A DNA stretch of 64,000 nucleotides from positions 19,210,595-19,274,594 of the forward strand of contig JAFMSR010000018.1 of the NCBI GenBank assembly GCA_022818135.1. The letters are read 5' to 3'. The notes under the pieces are model-generated. The model was not told the DNA's origin. It saw only the letters and a list, made by a program, of their open reading frames with translations, and made no database searches. How positions within the stretch are numbered: position 1 is the first letter of the stretch; the number at the start of each line of letters is the position of its first letter. This document shows, one piece after another, positions 42,522 through 54,412 of the stretch. Source of the stretch: Saxidomus purpurata. Its lineage: Eukaryota > Mollusca > Bivalvia > Venerida > Veneridae. Both the position numbers and the translations under genes were made by a program.

Positions 42522-43672
42522 GATCGTTTTCTTATTGAGAACAGCGCTTCACATGTACTGAAAACGAAATAATCAGCACAAACACATTTCACCAGTTTTG
42601 ACAGGCGTCATTCGATACGGAAGTAGCAACAGTCAAGGGAGTGTACTCTTGCGGAAAGCAGTTTGACTGGACTACAAATTTTACGGATAGAAATAAGTGT
42701 AATATTACTAGTAATGGACCCAGTCTAAATGCAGACGATTCGCTTTGTTTAGCACGTGTAAATTATAGAAAGTAAACAAGAGTTTTCCAAGTAAAGTTGT
42801 GATTACATGTTTAGATAAGATAACCATTTTATAAGGCTTATTATTCAACGTTGTCGGTGCCAACGAGATAGTTAGTTTTTTTATTCGCGCTTTTTTTTGA
42901 GGTTTGGCAACCACAAAATTATCCTGAAATGATGAATTACGAATCCGATACAGTTTTTGCTTCAATAAATTTGTCGTTTTATTGTGTCAGTTGACAATAT
43001 TTAATGAAAAATATGAATAGTAGCGTCAATGTCCTTTTGCTCAATTAGGCTAGGCCTACATTCATTTCGTTGTAAGGTTAGATCCACGGGAAATCAATGC
43101 CGGGCCTCACAGAAGTATTGCGCATACACAATCTGTCACTTTACACTTTCCCCACGACAATGTAAACATGATTCAGTGACCGACAAAGAAATGGTGAGAT
43201 TTCTGGTCAACTACTAGTTTCAGTACATTAAAAGCAGTGAACTTTGCAGGGATGTTCCTTATATGAAGCCCCACCAAAATTGTTCAAAGAATTCCATGCC
43301 ATGCAGAACTTTGGTTGCTATCAGGCAACAAATAGTAAAAACTTTTAAAAGCTTCTTCTCTGAAACCACAAGGCCTAAAGTTTAGATATTTGGCATGAAA
43401 TTTGGCATTGTCTAGTCGACTTCTACCAAGATTGTTCAAATTATGACCCCCGGGTCAAAATTGACCCCGCATGGAAAAAAGCAGGTGGTGCGTTAAAAAG
43501 TTCGTTTAGTATATATCTATTAGAATAAAAGGTAGATGTGTTTGACAGCATTTGTTTTGTTTTTTCTAAACAGATCTACTTCGATAAATATTTTGTTGAC
43601 GTAAGGCTCACACAGCGCGTCAATTTCCTATGGTTAGATCTTATGTTTATTTCAGGCTTTGAATGACATTAC
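42522..43672. promoter_or_regulatory. Head-to-head intergenic region, possible bidirectional promoter and 5' UTR
   Basis: Lies between the start codon of the minus-strand gene (42,521) and that of the plus-strand gene (43,673). A putative non-coding first exon of the plus gene may end at 43,193 (AAAGAAATG/GTGAGA) and join an acceptor TTATTTCAG at 43,655. No TATA box or motif is clear enough to name. Contains the family-B repeat fragment at 43,228. Confidence 0.45.
43228..43475 (+). mobile_element. Family B fragment (core units only)
   Basis: Matches the family-B core (GCAGGGATGTTCCTT, CAAAGAATTCCATGCCATGC, GAAACCACAAGGCC) and stops at GACCCCGCATGG. No terminal hairpins. It sits in the putative first intron of the gene starting at 43,673. 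Confidence 0.6.
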
Positions 43673-43840
43673 ATGTATGGCAGAATGGAGGTGAAAGATG
43701 TAAGATGTTGTGATACAGCAGCTTTGGTGGCTCTCATCAACATGCTCAAAGTGAATCTCGGGTCAACTCCTGAGATATATAGTACATTATTGGCTGTGCT
43801 ATGTGACTTTGATCCAAGTAGCCATGGAAACAGAGAAAGA
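43656..43840 (+). CDS. Exon with start codon of the 957-residue protein
   Basis: Encodes MYGRMEVKDVRCCDTAALVA and on to HGNRER; phase 0 out (donor GTAGGT). Acceptor TTATTTCAG at 43,655. Coding starts at 43,673. Confidence 0.7.
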
Positions 43841-46800
43841 GTAGGTTGTTGAAAACATATTCAAGCAAATTTCAGTAGCAAAAAGAGAAACTTGCTAAGG
43901 ATTTGGAAAGACTGATTGATTTTTGTTGGTCTTTCTGCATTTAATTTGAAAAATGATGATTTCATAAAAGCCTTCTTTATATGCATAGTAAGTTATGAGA
44001 ATCTGAATCATACATTAATTAATAAAGGTAAGAAAAGATAGCAACAATTTATTTATGAACACAGATATAATGCTTACACAGCACTGAAAATTATCTTGAA
44101 AGTTGAATAATCACCACTTGATATTACATGTCTTCAAAATTACTATATTTCCAGACAGTGCGGTATATTCGCTTGCTGGTCTCAGACAAAGTACTTGCTA
44201 ACTGCCTTCTTATGTCACTGCCACATGGTAAATGAGTGAATTTTCTCAGTAGTGTAGTTTGTATTTTAATAGATTGCTTTCTTGAGAAATAACTGAAGAC
44301 TTCAGTAAATGCATGGTTGTTATACCCCCACAAAACGAAGTTTGGGGGGGGTATATAGGAGTGAGCTTGTCGGTTGGTCGGTCGGTCGGTCTGTTGGTTT
44401 TATGGTTTCCGGATGATAACTCATGAACGACTTGACCGATTTAAATAATATTTGGTACACAGGTGCAACATAAAAAAATACAGGTCAAGTTTGACTTTGG
44501 AGTCAGTAGGTCAAAGGTCAAGGTCACAGTGACCCTGAACAGTAAAACAGTTTCCGGATGATAACTCATGAACGACTGGACCAATTTAAAATTTTTTTGA
44601 TACACAGCTGTAACATCATGAAATACAGGTCAAGTTTGACTTTGGGGTCAGTAGGCCAAAGGTCAAGGTCACAGTGACTATGAACAGTAAAACGGTTTCC
44701 GGATGGTAACTCATGAACGACTTGACCGATTTAAATAACTTTTGGTACTTAGGTGCATCATCAGAAAATACAGGTCAAGTTCGACTTTGGGGTCAGTAGG
44801 TCAAAGGTCAAGGTCACAGTGACCCAGAACAGTAAAACGGTTTCCGGATGATAACTCATGAAAGACTTGATCGATTTTTTAAATAATTTTTGGTACACAG
44901 GTGTAACATCATGAAATACAGGTCAGGTTTGACTTTGAGGTCTGTAGGTCAAGGTCACAGTGACTCGGAACAGTAAAACGGTTAACTCATGAACGACTTG
45001 ACCGATTTATATTATTTTTGGTACACAGCTGTTACATCATGAAATACAGGTCAAGTTCGACTTTGAGGTCAGTAGGCCAAAGGTCAAGGTCACAGTGACT
45101 CTGAACAGTAAAACTGTTTCTGGATGATAACTCATGAAAGGCTTGACCTATTTAAATAATTTTTGGTACACAGGTGTAACATGAAATACAGGTCAGGTTT
45201 GACTTTGAGGTCTGTAGGTCAAGGTCACATGACTGGGAACAGTTAAGCGGTTTCCGGATGATAACTTAAGAACGCTTGGGGCTATGATCATGAAATTTGA
45301 TAGGGAGGTTAGTGGCATTAACATGTTTGAAATAAACCTATTAAATTTAATAATAATCCATACTTTCCAACCTTACATATTTTGTGTGCTATTAAAACAA
45401 TACATTTACACAACTTATTGTATAATAACTGAAATGTATGTCCTTGTGGCCATTCCTTTCTTATGGTTGCCATACTTCTGTGACAAAGCTGTATTGTGGG
45501 GGTATAATTTGTCACTCTTGTGACAGTTCTAGTTTGAAATTCAGTGAGAGGTACTGTCACAGGAAAAAAACAAACTATGAAAATTCAGAGGCTTTGTTCT
45601 ATACCAAGTTTCATGACACTCATTTAGAGTGTTTGTATAAACTCAGGTTTGAAACTAGGCCTTGTGAGACAACTCATGAAAAAGCTGTGGATGTTACACC
45701 CCTGTTAAATTTAGGCATTCTATATTTGAAGGTTGACAAGTTTTGTCAGAGATTGTTTAGAGATGCTAGAATCTCGGGCTGAGATATCTCTACAGTGAGA
45801 AAAATTGCCCTTTTGTTCCTTTCATTTCAAATAAAACATTAAACTTTCTGCTGATGCCAGTTACTTACATAATAGATACTATTGAGTAAGCAAACTAAGC
45901 ATGTTACATAAAGCATATACAGCCTTTAGTGATGCAAGTTACATATAATGACGTAACGTCCAATGTTGCGTAACGTTATGTAAGACGACGTCAAACATTG
46001 AATAATTGCCATCTTTCTAAATTGCATATAAAATAAATACGATTTGAAAAAGAAGAAAGACTCATTTTGTAAAAACAAGCAATTTCATTACCACAGTATT
46101 TTTGTGCAATATTTGCCGTTTATTACATTGAAATGCGGAATTTTGCTTAAACCGTTACACATAAAGACATATAACTTAATCCACTGACACAGTAAGTGTT
46201 ATAACCTTCGAAACGATAGAACGTTTGAGAATATGAATAAATATGCATTAAAATACTGAAATATGTACAACGTTTTAAAAAATATAAAGTTTGCGTTTCT
46301 TCATTTGACAATCAATGCCAACATTACCGTAATTCGGGAGCTGTGCAACGTCACATCCTAATAAATTTGACGTCGAAGGACATTTTCGCTAGACAAGCCT
46401 TATTTTATATAGAAGTATGATTTTGATAGACTGGGCAGGCATATGGTATCATTTGAAAGAAGAGAAAAAACGCATTTTTGATACGATGAAGAAATTTACG
46501 ATAAATCATCGGCTGAATTATAATTACAGTTTTATTCGAGTATATTTACACATGTTTTTACATTTTTCTATATATGGACATTTTCTCTAGACAATCATAA
46601 ATGCAATTTTAGCCGTTTTATTCAGATATATTAAAAAAGTAAAAGTATCTTATTAATCTTCATTAAAAACGCATTACTATACTTATTTTTTATATAAATA
46701 TCTTTGATTTTCTTTATTTTGCATTCATTTGAACAAAATGAAAATACATCTGTTCAAAGATGTGACACTTTCTTCCTAACAGAAGTTTTATACATGTCTG

Positions 46801-49800
46801 CTCGAAGGAGCCGTTTTAAATGTTTTAGATTTTAATGGCAGCTTTCGGCGACATTTAACATATAGTATACGCAAAATGAGAAAGTTTGACGTAATTTTCA
46901 TATTTCGTTTTTAAGCAGAAGTCATGTTGATCAAGTATTTTTGTTATGCGTGACGCGCATAAATTAACGTCGTTCTCAGTGTGTTTGATATCGCCTCACT
47001 TAAATTGAAGGCTTAAAAGTAATTTCTGTTACATAGTAATGTACAATAACCTTTTTCCTTTATTTTAATATACGGCTTCACATATTTTTCTTTAAATTTA
47101 CTACTATGCAGTCAGAATGAATAATGTATACGCTAGAAATTGCCAAAAACCCGCAACATCGGACGTTACGTCACTACAATACTGAATTTTAACTGAGTTA
47201 GCATGTTACATATGCTTGAACATCCATTCCAAATTGGGGTAGTCTTAGATTGTTGTATTGTCTTAAAAGTCAAACATCATTCATTTTTGCTCAGAATTTT
47301 TATTCTCTTCAGGTGATCCGCAGTTCCACAATTTGTCACTGACGGGCTCAATGCCAGAAATGAAAAAGGCTCTTAGACACAAGTAGGTATTTTCCATAGT
47401 TTGGAACTAATGTATTGAGATCATTGGTCTTGTCTCTGAATATCTAAATGTATGTATTTAACAAAATGTTGTTAACAAGCATTGTTACTCACTGAGTGGT
47501 AACATTGTAAAAGATATAAATAAAATCAGCACACAATTTCTAGCTCTACTGAACAAAGTCTGACAGGGCTTATGCCATGGTGGTATGTCTATCGTCCATC
47601 TGCCTGTCCCTAAACTTTTCCTTGATAACACTCTATGTCACAACTTTTTTTTGACTTTCATCAAACTTGCTCAGAAGGTTGCCAGCAGTCTGTAAAGATA
47701 ATCCCTATTGTTTTTGTGGTCAGTGGGTCAAAGGTCAGTCAATCTTTTCCCCTTAATATCCAGAGATCTATATCATCCACATTCTTTAAACTTCATAGGA
47801 TGATTGGTCTTACTTAGTAGGATCCCTACTGTTTGTTTTAGCCAGTGAGACAAAGGTCACGGTCGAAATGACCTCCATAAGTTTTTCCTTGATTACACTC
47901 TACTGGTCACAGTTTTCATTTGACTATCATCAAACTTCTCAAAAGGTTGCCTGTAACCTGTAGATGATCCCTATTGTTTTAGGGTCAAGGTCAAAATGAC
48001 CCGAACTTTGAAAATCGTTTACTCTCAGTGTCTTGAAATATATATTACCCATAGTCTTCAAACTTCATTGGATGATTGGTCTTGAGTCCACAATTTCTAC
48101 TGTTTTTGGTGTCAAAGGTCAAAGTCACAGTGACCTCCATTATGTTTTCCTTGATAACACTCTACAGGTCATAATTTTAGTTTGACTTTCATGAAACTTG
48201 CTCAGAAGTTTGCATGCAACCTGTAGATTATACCTATTGTTTTTGGTGTCAGCATTTTTACCTTCTATATTTTTATATCAGAGGCCGGTAAAGGGTATCT
48301 TCCTCAACTAAAATTTCTTTAAAATCATGCAGTTTTCCCCAAACTGACTTTACACCAGGATTTAAGTGTTCCCATCAGCTAATAATCACTTACATTTCCC
48401 ACAAATTGAGGGGCTAGGGAGCCTTCCCTGAACTTGGAAAAGATGCCCTGTAATTATCAACAACAATCTTCATAACCTCAAAAGATGATTGGTCTTACTG
48501 AGTAGATGATCCCTACTTTTTGGGGTCAGTGGGTCAAGGTCACAGTAACATCTGTTAGCTTTTCTTTGATAACATTCCAACAGATTTTCACAAAACTTAG
48601 TCAGGATAGTCCAGACAGTCCATTAGAGCGATATTGGCCCAGTTATGGGCCTCATGTTAAAATTTTCTGTGTAAAAACTGCCATGTATATATGGGAGGTG
48701 AGTAAATAATTCTGTGTTTAGAAAACTGTGCAAATGTGTACTCATTACAGTATATGAACAGTTTTCACAGTTTTCTCAAAATTAAAGAAAATATGTTTAA
48801 ACACAAAAAAATGTGTATGTAAACTTATCTGGATAAGATTTAGGCATGTGTATGGCTTGCATTTTGGCATACTTAGGTCAAGGTCATACTAAAAGGTCAA
48901 AGGTCAAATTTCATTATAAAATTATCCTGATGGAAAACAATGGAGTATCAGCACTCATTAAAATTAATCGATGCATAGCTTGTTTAAAGAGAAAAGTTAG
49001 AATCATGGGTAACATTTGGGAATATCAATATGGGTCATACTTGAACACAATGTCAAATTTCACTCAAATGCCAAATTTTTTATCCAAATGTCTATCGGTG
49101 GTAACTTTCATATTATCATCATTGTTAAAAAAAATATTTTGTTACTCTTTCCATTTTCTCCTGTAACATTGTTTTCATGAATTAACATTGTTTCCTTTCT
49201 ATGTATGCAGATTCCTTGGTATGAAGTTGAGTGTACAGTCCACACAGTCAAGAACCAGAGAACAAATAAGTAGACCTGCTGATGTAACAAACCAGAATAT
49301 AACAATAATTGTGACAGGTATATAGTTACGATAAATATAACAACTATAGTGAATCATAATTGTACATTAACTAATCAACTGTCAGGCCTAAATTAAAAAA
49401 TTAAGTTTAATTGCACTTTCCTGATTTACCCAATATTTTGCCACAGACCTGTATAATTTTGTTGAAAAATCTGATCAGTATTTTTATACATCAAGTATAG
49501 GATCATCTACAGCAACTTGGCTAGTTAGTAGCTGATTTGAAAAGTTTTCATCAGATCCTATTGTTCACTTAGACACTGATGTTACGACCATTGATTTGCA
49601 ATAATTTCATAGAATGAACAGTTTAAATAGTTTTAATTGGATCATCAGGAACCCAGGCAGAGTTTTAATGAGTATGATAAATTTGCAAAGCTCAGCAACC
49701 CTTGAATTGCATTTCCTTTATCAGATCTTACAGTCTGCTCTTTAATTTGAATATTTTTTTTCAGCATCACTAAATATGGTCATCTCAAACAAGTTCCATA

Positions 49801-52800
49801 ACCAGCCGGATTGCTCAAGGCACTCTTGGGTTATGGCCCTTAAATTCCTGAATCTAATAAAATTTGCTCTGTCTACTATCCAACTTAAATAGTTTTGACC
49901 CAGTCATCACTAAAATCTGTCCCACTCAGTGTGTAGTGATATTTTGTCTGGACCAGGATTAGTAACAAGTAATATTGCCTTGGCCCCTAGGCATTTATGT
50001 GTTAGACCATTTAATTGCAGGTATTTCACCATTCTAGATCTGTTCACTTGCACATTCCATGTTACAACCAAACGACCTTGGGGTCAAGGTCTTTATTTAA
50101 TTTCAAAGGTTGTAGTCTTGCATTTTGTGTCTGCACCAGCATTAATCCTGCTACATTCCTTTATGCACATGAGGTATAGCTTGTTTTCCAAACCGTCTTC
50201 TTTTGGTTTTCAGATCAAGAAGAGAATGGAAATAATTCTTTGAATAACACATACAACCGCAGCTTACTGCAGACACAGCCCCAGTCTTCATCAGATAATC
50301 ACAGAACTGATTCAGTGTCCAGCTCTGACAGCAGAACCTCATCTTCCCAAACAAAATGTGTAAGGTTCTTTGAAATTTAGAAAAGCTATGAGCATGTCAC
50401 ATCCTGTCTGGTGTACATATATAGCTGAGACAGTAGAATTGTTTCATGAATCATTCATTATACATGACATGATTTCAAACTCATTGTAATAATGTTCTGA
50501 ACAGTACACCATCATATACACCCAGATGTAGTGTAGTGTGTCTGGTCACAGGAGTTTGGAGACTGTATCCACACACTACAACACCTATTTTATATGTTCT
50601 TGACCAATAAATGATTTAATTTTTTTGAGTTCAGTCAGAAGTCAAGGTCACTGTATGAGTAATGTCAAACAGTAAAAAAATGTCCAATCAATAGCTAGGT
50701 TTTGGTCTAGGTTGCCTTGGTGAACCTGAATAGAAATACAGCTTGTGACCAATATACCAGAGACTGCTTTGGCATTACAAGCTTCTTGGTACTGACTTTG
50801 AAAATAATTATGCATGAGGTGATCCCTATCAATTTTGAGGTCAAAGGTCAAGTCTTAGTGACCCCTAAAAGACTTTCAGCTGGTACCAATCAATAAGAAT
50901 GAACATTAACTCCTGGCCCTAATATCCTCAAGTTCTGTTAAAAGATTGTAGAAGATGACCAGCTGATAATCCTATTGATTTTGTAGTCGATTTGTCAATT
51001 TTCTAGGTCCCGGTGTACTAGATGCATTAAACAATTGAAAAACTGTCATTTAGATAATAGAGAGCTGTTAGGCCAAGAATCTTGATGTAAGTGCCACCAG
51101 TACATTGAATGAAATATGTCATCAAGTAGAACGTATATTTGAGTTTTACAATTTTCTTTTTTTTCTAGATAATCACATTTACAAAGTCTTCACCAGGCAA
51201 TTTATGCAGAGACACTCCTACTTCACTTCAAGCAAGTGCTTACAATACTGTTCCAAAAGCAGTCCAGTCAAATCCAATTGTGACACTTCTCAAGACTGGA
51301 ACAGGAAGTCAAGACAACCAGTCAAAAACAGCAGTAAGTTCAGGAAGTGAAAGTGAAAACCCGACTGTGAAAAACAGTTCAACCATCACATTGCAAAGCC
51401 ATGGAGCAAAAGCGACTTTGAGTCACCTTTCCCAGCTTGCTATTATCAACCGTGCCTCACCTTATCCAATCAGTGTACAGGATCGTCCACAGCCTCAGAA
51501 GACTAATATTTACTCTAAACCACAAGCAAGACTGCCAAGTGCAATAATACCATTACCTTACCAGCAGTATACACATCCTTTTCAAGGAAATGCAAATTAC
51601 CGTCCCAGTTTTTCTGGACCTACTATAAATCCTCTGTTTCCATGGACACCGATACACTATATACCAGGTATTTTGCAGAATCATAACTTAGCACCAACTG
51701 GACATTTCACAAGACATAGTTCTATTTCAGGGGCAGACAGTGGAAGTCTTGATTTGTCACTTCCTCGTTTAAGTGCTGCCACTGCACAGAGTGGCGCAGC
51801 TGACTCTATGGAGAACGGTATATTGCCCAATGAAACAAGAAAGGGAGTGAAAAGGTGTGCTTCTGTAACTTGCATTCCTACTCAAAATGATGAGCCAAAG
51901 CCGAAAGTAAGAAGGCTGAGTGCAGAAATACCTATCTGTCCTAACACAAGATATATACAACCCAAGACGAAAGAGAACACAAATTGTCAAAGAGTTCCTA
52001 CTTCTGGTTCTTACCTATGTCTATCAGAGAACAGAGATGGTATTGATCAAAGTCAGCCAAATAGTCTTCAAGCATTGCAAGAACTTACATCCAGAATTAA
52101 TCCCAAGCCTAACTCACTGACTGCCAGGAAATCTATGTCCACTGGCAGCTTTTCTGAAACACAGCAAGATCCTCCAAAGTTAAATGAAATGCAGAGAAAT
52201 TTTGTGGTAGGAGGGCCTGGTACTAGCTTTGGAGGAAGTGCAGTAGCTCAAAACCATTATCTTACTGCCACCCATTATCTACAGAAGCCACTACCTGCTA
52301 ATAAGGATTTTGCAGCCACAGTTAAACCCAAGACAAATTTACCTCTGACCACAGCAAGTTCACAGTACTATACTGCATCACATGCAGAGAAGAGGGACAG
52401 TTGGCCTCAAAATGTCCAAGAAAAACATATGAGCTTGGCTGGAAAGCAGCTGCTTCATGGCCAAAGTGCTACTACTCAGTCTCACAGTATAACTGGAGCA
52501 GTGCCTGATGTATCCAGTACCTGGGACCTTGCTTCTTGTAAATCAAATTCTGAAAAGTTTGGCACGGTTGTCCCTTCTAACACATGCCACAACAGCTCCA
52601 CTTGTTTCAGGAACTTTCCTTACACTCAACAAGTGCAGCTGCCAGACGGCAAATATTCTGTGCTAGATTTTCCAGCCCTTGTTGCAAAAAGTAATAGAGA
52701 GTCTTGTGGAAATTTAAGATCTGTGAATGAAAATGAAGCGAAAGTTCAAAAGTCCAGTAGTTTCAGTTGGCAGTCTGAAATCAGTTTGGAGAATACAAAC

Positions 52801-53478
52801 AACCAACTAGATGATCATGTTTCCGAGACGAACTGCAGTGTGAGTGTTTATCCAAGTAATTCTATGTGCTTAGAAAGAAATGATACCACATTTTCTAACC
52901 AAAATGTAGGAAAAGAAGAATCTAAATCTGTTGTTACACCAGAGGAATTTGGGAGTCATGAAGTAAAAACTGATCTAGAAAACAGTAATAAAACTTGTCT
53001 TATCATTGAGACAACATCTGAAAATGGAACAGAGCAAGTGCAGTTCAAACTGGACAAACACAGCAGTGCTAGTCTGCTTGGAGAGCTGCTCAAGTTGAAA
53101 CCAGTCCAGAATAGTTCAGCATGTGTACAGACTGGTGCCACAGCCATGAGTAACAGTAACAATGTCTCTGAAAGAAACGGCACCATGCTGAACAATGATG
53201 GCCTAGGTATAGATGGGGATGTTTTTTCACAGAATATCACTAGTACTCAGAATGGACATACTCTGAATAGAACTGGTTCAATCAGTGAAGCTGATATAGC
53301 ATTTTCTTCCTTGAATGTCTCCCCATACCTTCTTGGAATGTTGCCAGATACTACAACTTTCTCTGACAACTATGATGATGACGATGAAGATTTTGAAGAT
53401 GATGATGAAGAGAAAGAGGAAAGCTACAGTGATGAAGAAGATGATGACGATGATGTTTTTCTTCACCCAATTTTTTGA
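43673..53478 (+). CDS. 957-residue protein: PAH-like N-terminus, disordered middle, acidic tail; six exons
   Basis: Exons 43656-43840 (coding from 43,673), 44155-44227, 47313-47382, 49211-49317, 50214-50359, 51169-53478; all phases agree. I chose ATG 43673, just after an in-frame TGA; a second in-frame ATG at 43,685 has a better context. Residues about 10-85 (ALVALINMLKVNLGSTPEIY, LLAVLCDF, VRYIRLLVSDKVL, CLLMSLPHG) fit the four-helix paired amphipathic helix pattern, with PEIY and the closing LPxG, as in Sin3 and GON4L-type proteins. The rest is Ser/Thr/Asn/Gln-rich and likely disordered, with a basic cluster (KPKVRRLS, near residue 400) that may be a nuclear signal. The C-terminus is strongly acidic (DDDDEDFEDDDEEKEE) ending VFLHPIF. 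A nuclear regulatory role is inferred; I cannot name an orthologue. Confidence 0.8.
44155..44227 (+). CDS. Exon 2 of the 957-residue protein: end of the PAH-like domain
   Basis: Encodes TVRYIRLLVSDKVLANCLLM then SLPHG; phase 0 in, 1 out. Acceptor ATATTTCCAG, donor GTAAAT. Confidence 0.75.
44320..45530 (+). mobile_element. Helitron-like non-autonomous element with six tandem ~145 bp units
   Basis: Left end TTATACCCCCACAA begins a hairpin with TTTGGGGGGGGTATA; the inverse TTGTGGGGGTATAA is at 45494-45507. The right end has the hairpin GTCAC-TCTT-GTGAC followed by AGTTCTAG, like a Helitron 3' end (hairpin then CTRR). Inside, TTTCCGGATGATAACTCATG and GGTCAAGGTCACAGTGAC repeat at about 145 bp spacing from 44,400 to 45,290. 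It lies in an intron of the 43,673 gene. Confidence 0.65.
45948..47174. mobile_element. 1.2 kb inverted-repeat DNA transposon without an open frame
   Basis: Left end TGACGTAACGTCCAATGTTG and right end, inverted, TGACGTAACGTCCGATGTTG differ at one base over 20. TA lies on each outer side (45946-45947, 47175-47176), as in Tc1/mariner insertions. Interior is AT-rich with two direct copies of GGACATTTTC(G/T)CTAGACAA. No transposase frame seen. Confidence 0.6.
47313..47382 (+). CDS. Exon 3 of the 957-residue protein
   Basis: Encodes GDPQFHNLSLTGSMPEMKKA then LRHK; phase 1 in, 2 out. Donor GTAGGT. Found by phase and splice sites. Confidence 0.7.
47570..48690 (+). repeat. Degenerate tandem array, ~200 bp units
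   Basis: CTTGATAACACTCTA, TTTGACTTTCATCAAACTTG, GGTCAAAGGTCA and GGATGATTGGTCTTA recur four or five times; near the 3' end GGCCC-AGTTAT-GGGCC forms a hairpin. This layout resembles the pearl-like elements but the ends are not clear. In the intron between exons 3 and 4. Confidence 0.6.
49211..49317 (+). CDS. Exon 4 of the 957-residue protein
   Basis: Encodes FLGMKLSVQSTQSRTREQIS then RPADVTNQNITIIVTG; phase 2 in, 1 out. Acceptor TATGCAG, donor GTATAT. Confidence 0.72.
50214..50359 (+). CDS. Exon 5 of the 957-residue protein
   Basis: Encodes DQEENGNNSLNNTYNRSLLQ and on to SRTSSSQTKC; phase 1 in, 0 out. Acceptor TTGGTTTTCAG, donor GTAAGG. Confidence 0.78.
51169..53478 (+). CDS. Large terminal exon of the 957-residue protein
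   Basis: Starts IITFTKSSPGNLCRDTPTSL; 769 codons open to TGA at 53,476. Ser/Asn/Thr-rich, no clear globular domain, a basic KPKVRRLS cluster, and a C-terminus with two acidic blocks. Acceptor TTTTTTCTAG. Confidence 0.92.
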   Translation: MITFTKSSPGNLCRDTPTSLQASAYNTVPKAVQSNPIVTLLKTGTGSQDNQSKTAVSSGSESENPTVKNSSTITLQSHGAKATLSHLSQLAIINRASPYPISVQDRPQPQKTNIYSKPQARLPSAIIPLPYQQYTHPFQGNANYRPSFSGPTINPLFPWTPIHYIPGILQNHNLAPTGHFTRHSSISGADSGSLDLSLPRLSAATAQSGAADSMENGILPNETRKGVKRCASVTCIPTQNDEPKPKVRRLSAEIPICPNTRYIQPKTKENTNCQRVPTSGSYLCLSENRDGIDQSQPNSLQALQELTSRINPKPNSLTARKSMSTGSFSETQQDPPKLNEMQRNFVVGGPGTSFGGSAVAQNHYLTATHYLQKPLPANKDFAATVKPKTNLPLTTASSQYYTASHAEKRDSWPQNVQEKHMSLAGKQLLHGQSATTQSHSITGAVPDVSSTWDLASCKSNSEKFGTVVPSNTCHNSSTCFRNFPYTQQVQLPDGKYSVLDFPALVAKSNRESCGNLRSVNENEAKVQKSSSFSWQSEISLENTNNQLDDHVSETNCSVSVYPSNSMCLERNDTTFSNQNVGKEESKSVVTPEEFGSHEVKTDLENSNKTCLIIETTSENGTEQVQFKLDKHSSASLLGELLKLKPVQNSSACVQTGATAMSNSNNVSERNGTMLNNDGLGIDGDVFSQNITSTQNGHTLNRTGSISEADIAFSSLNVSPYLLGMLPDTTTFSDNYDDDDEDFEDDDEEKEESYSDEEDDDDDVFLHPIF

Positions 53479-53596
53479 AAAACGTATACATTGTACGTGT
53501 ATTGATGCAATAATGTATAAGACCTTTAAAGTGTTAATTTTCAGTTTGATCAAATTCATTTAATTGATTTGTGATTCTAGTCAAAAATGTATATTT

Positions 53597-54388
53597 AGCT
53601 CATCTGGCTTCGCCAGGGTGATCTTTTCTAATGGATGATTGTCCGTCCTCCGTCAACATTTTAATTCAAACAACATTTCCTCTGAAACCACTCAGCCAAT
53701 GTTGATAAAACTATACAGGGATGTTCCTTGCATGAAGCTCTACCAAAAGTTTTCAAAGAATTCCATTCCATGCAGAACTGTGGTTGCTATGGCAACAAAT
53801 AGGAAAAACTTTAAAATCTTCTTCTCTGAAACCACAAGGCCTAAGGCTTAGATATTTAGCATGCAGCATTGTCTAGTGGACCTCAACCAAGATTGTTCAA
53901 TTATGACCCCTGGGTCAAAATTGACTTGCGCAGGTGGTCACTTAGTTTTCCATAGGCTTATATAGGAAAAACTAAAATCTTCTTCTCTGAAACCATAGGG
54001 CCTAGAACTGAGATATTTGGTATGTAGTATTGCGTAGTGGACCTCGACCAAGTTTGTTCAAATCATGACCCCTAGGTTAAAACTGACCCAGCCCAGGGGG
54101 GTCTCTTGATTTTACATAGGAAAAACTTAAAAACTTTTCTTGTCTGAAACCACAAGGCCTAGAACTTAGATATGTAGCATCTAGCTTTGCCTTGTGGACT
54201 TTTACCAAGATTGTTCAAATCATGACCACCAGTTGAAAATAAACCCTTCCCGGGAGGGGGGGGACTTGATTTCGCATAGGCTTATATAATGAACCTCTAT
54301 GAATTATGTTAAAGTCATGACCCCTTGTTTTATTGGCAATATTGATATACAGGTGAGCGATATAGGGTCATGTTGGCCCTCTTGTTTA
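53597..54388 (+). mobile_element. Pearl/Helentron-like element, family B
   Basis: 5' hairpin TCTGGC-TTC-GCCAG, several core units (ACCACAAGGCCTA, GTCTAGTGGACC), 3' end GGGTCATGTTGGCCC then TCTTGTTT. It starts about 120 bp after the stop codon of the upstream gene and may fall in its 3' UTR. Confidence 0.7.
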
Positions 54389-54412
54389 TACACAGTATAA
54401 ATTGTGTTTGCT

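Noticed and set aside
53278..53559. Minus-strand frame with hydrophobic Ile/Val-rich peptide
   Set aside because: Antisense of the Asp/Glu-rich tail of the real plus-strand gene.
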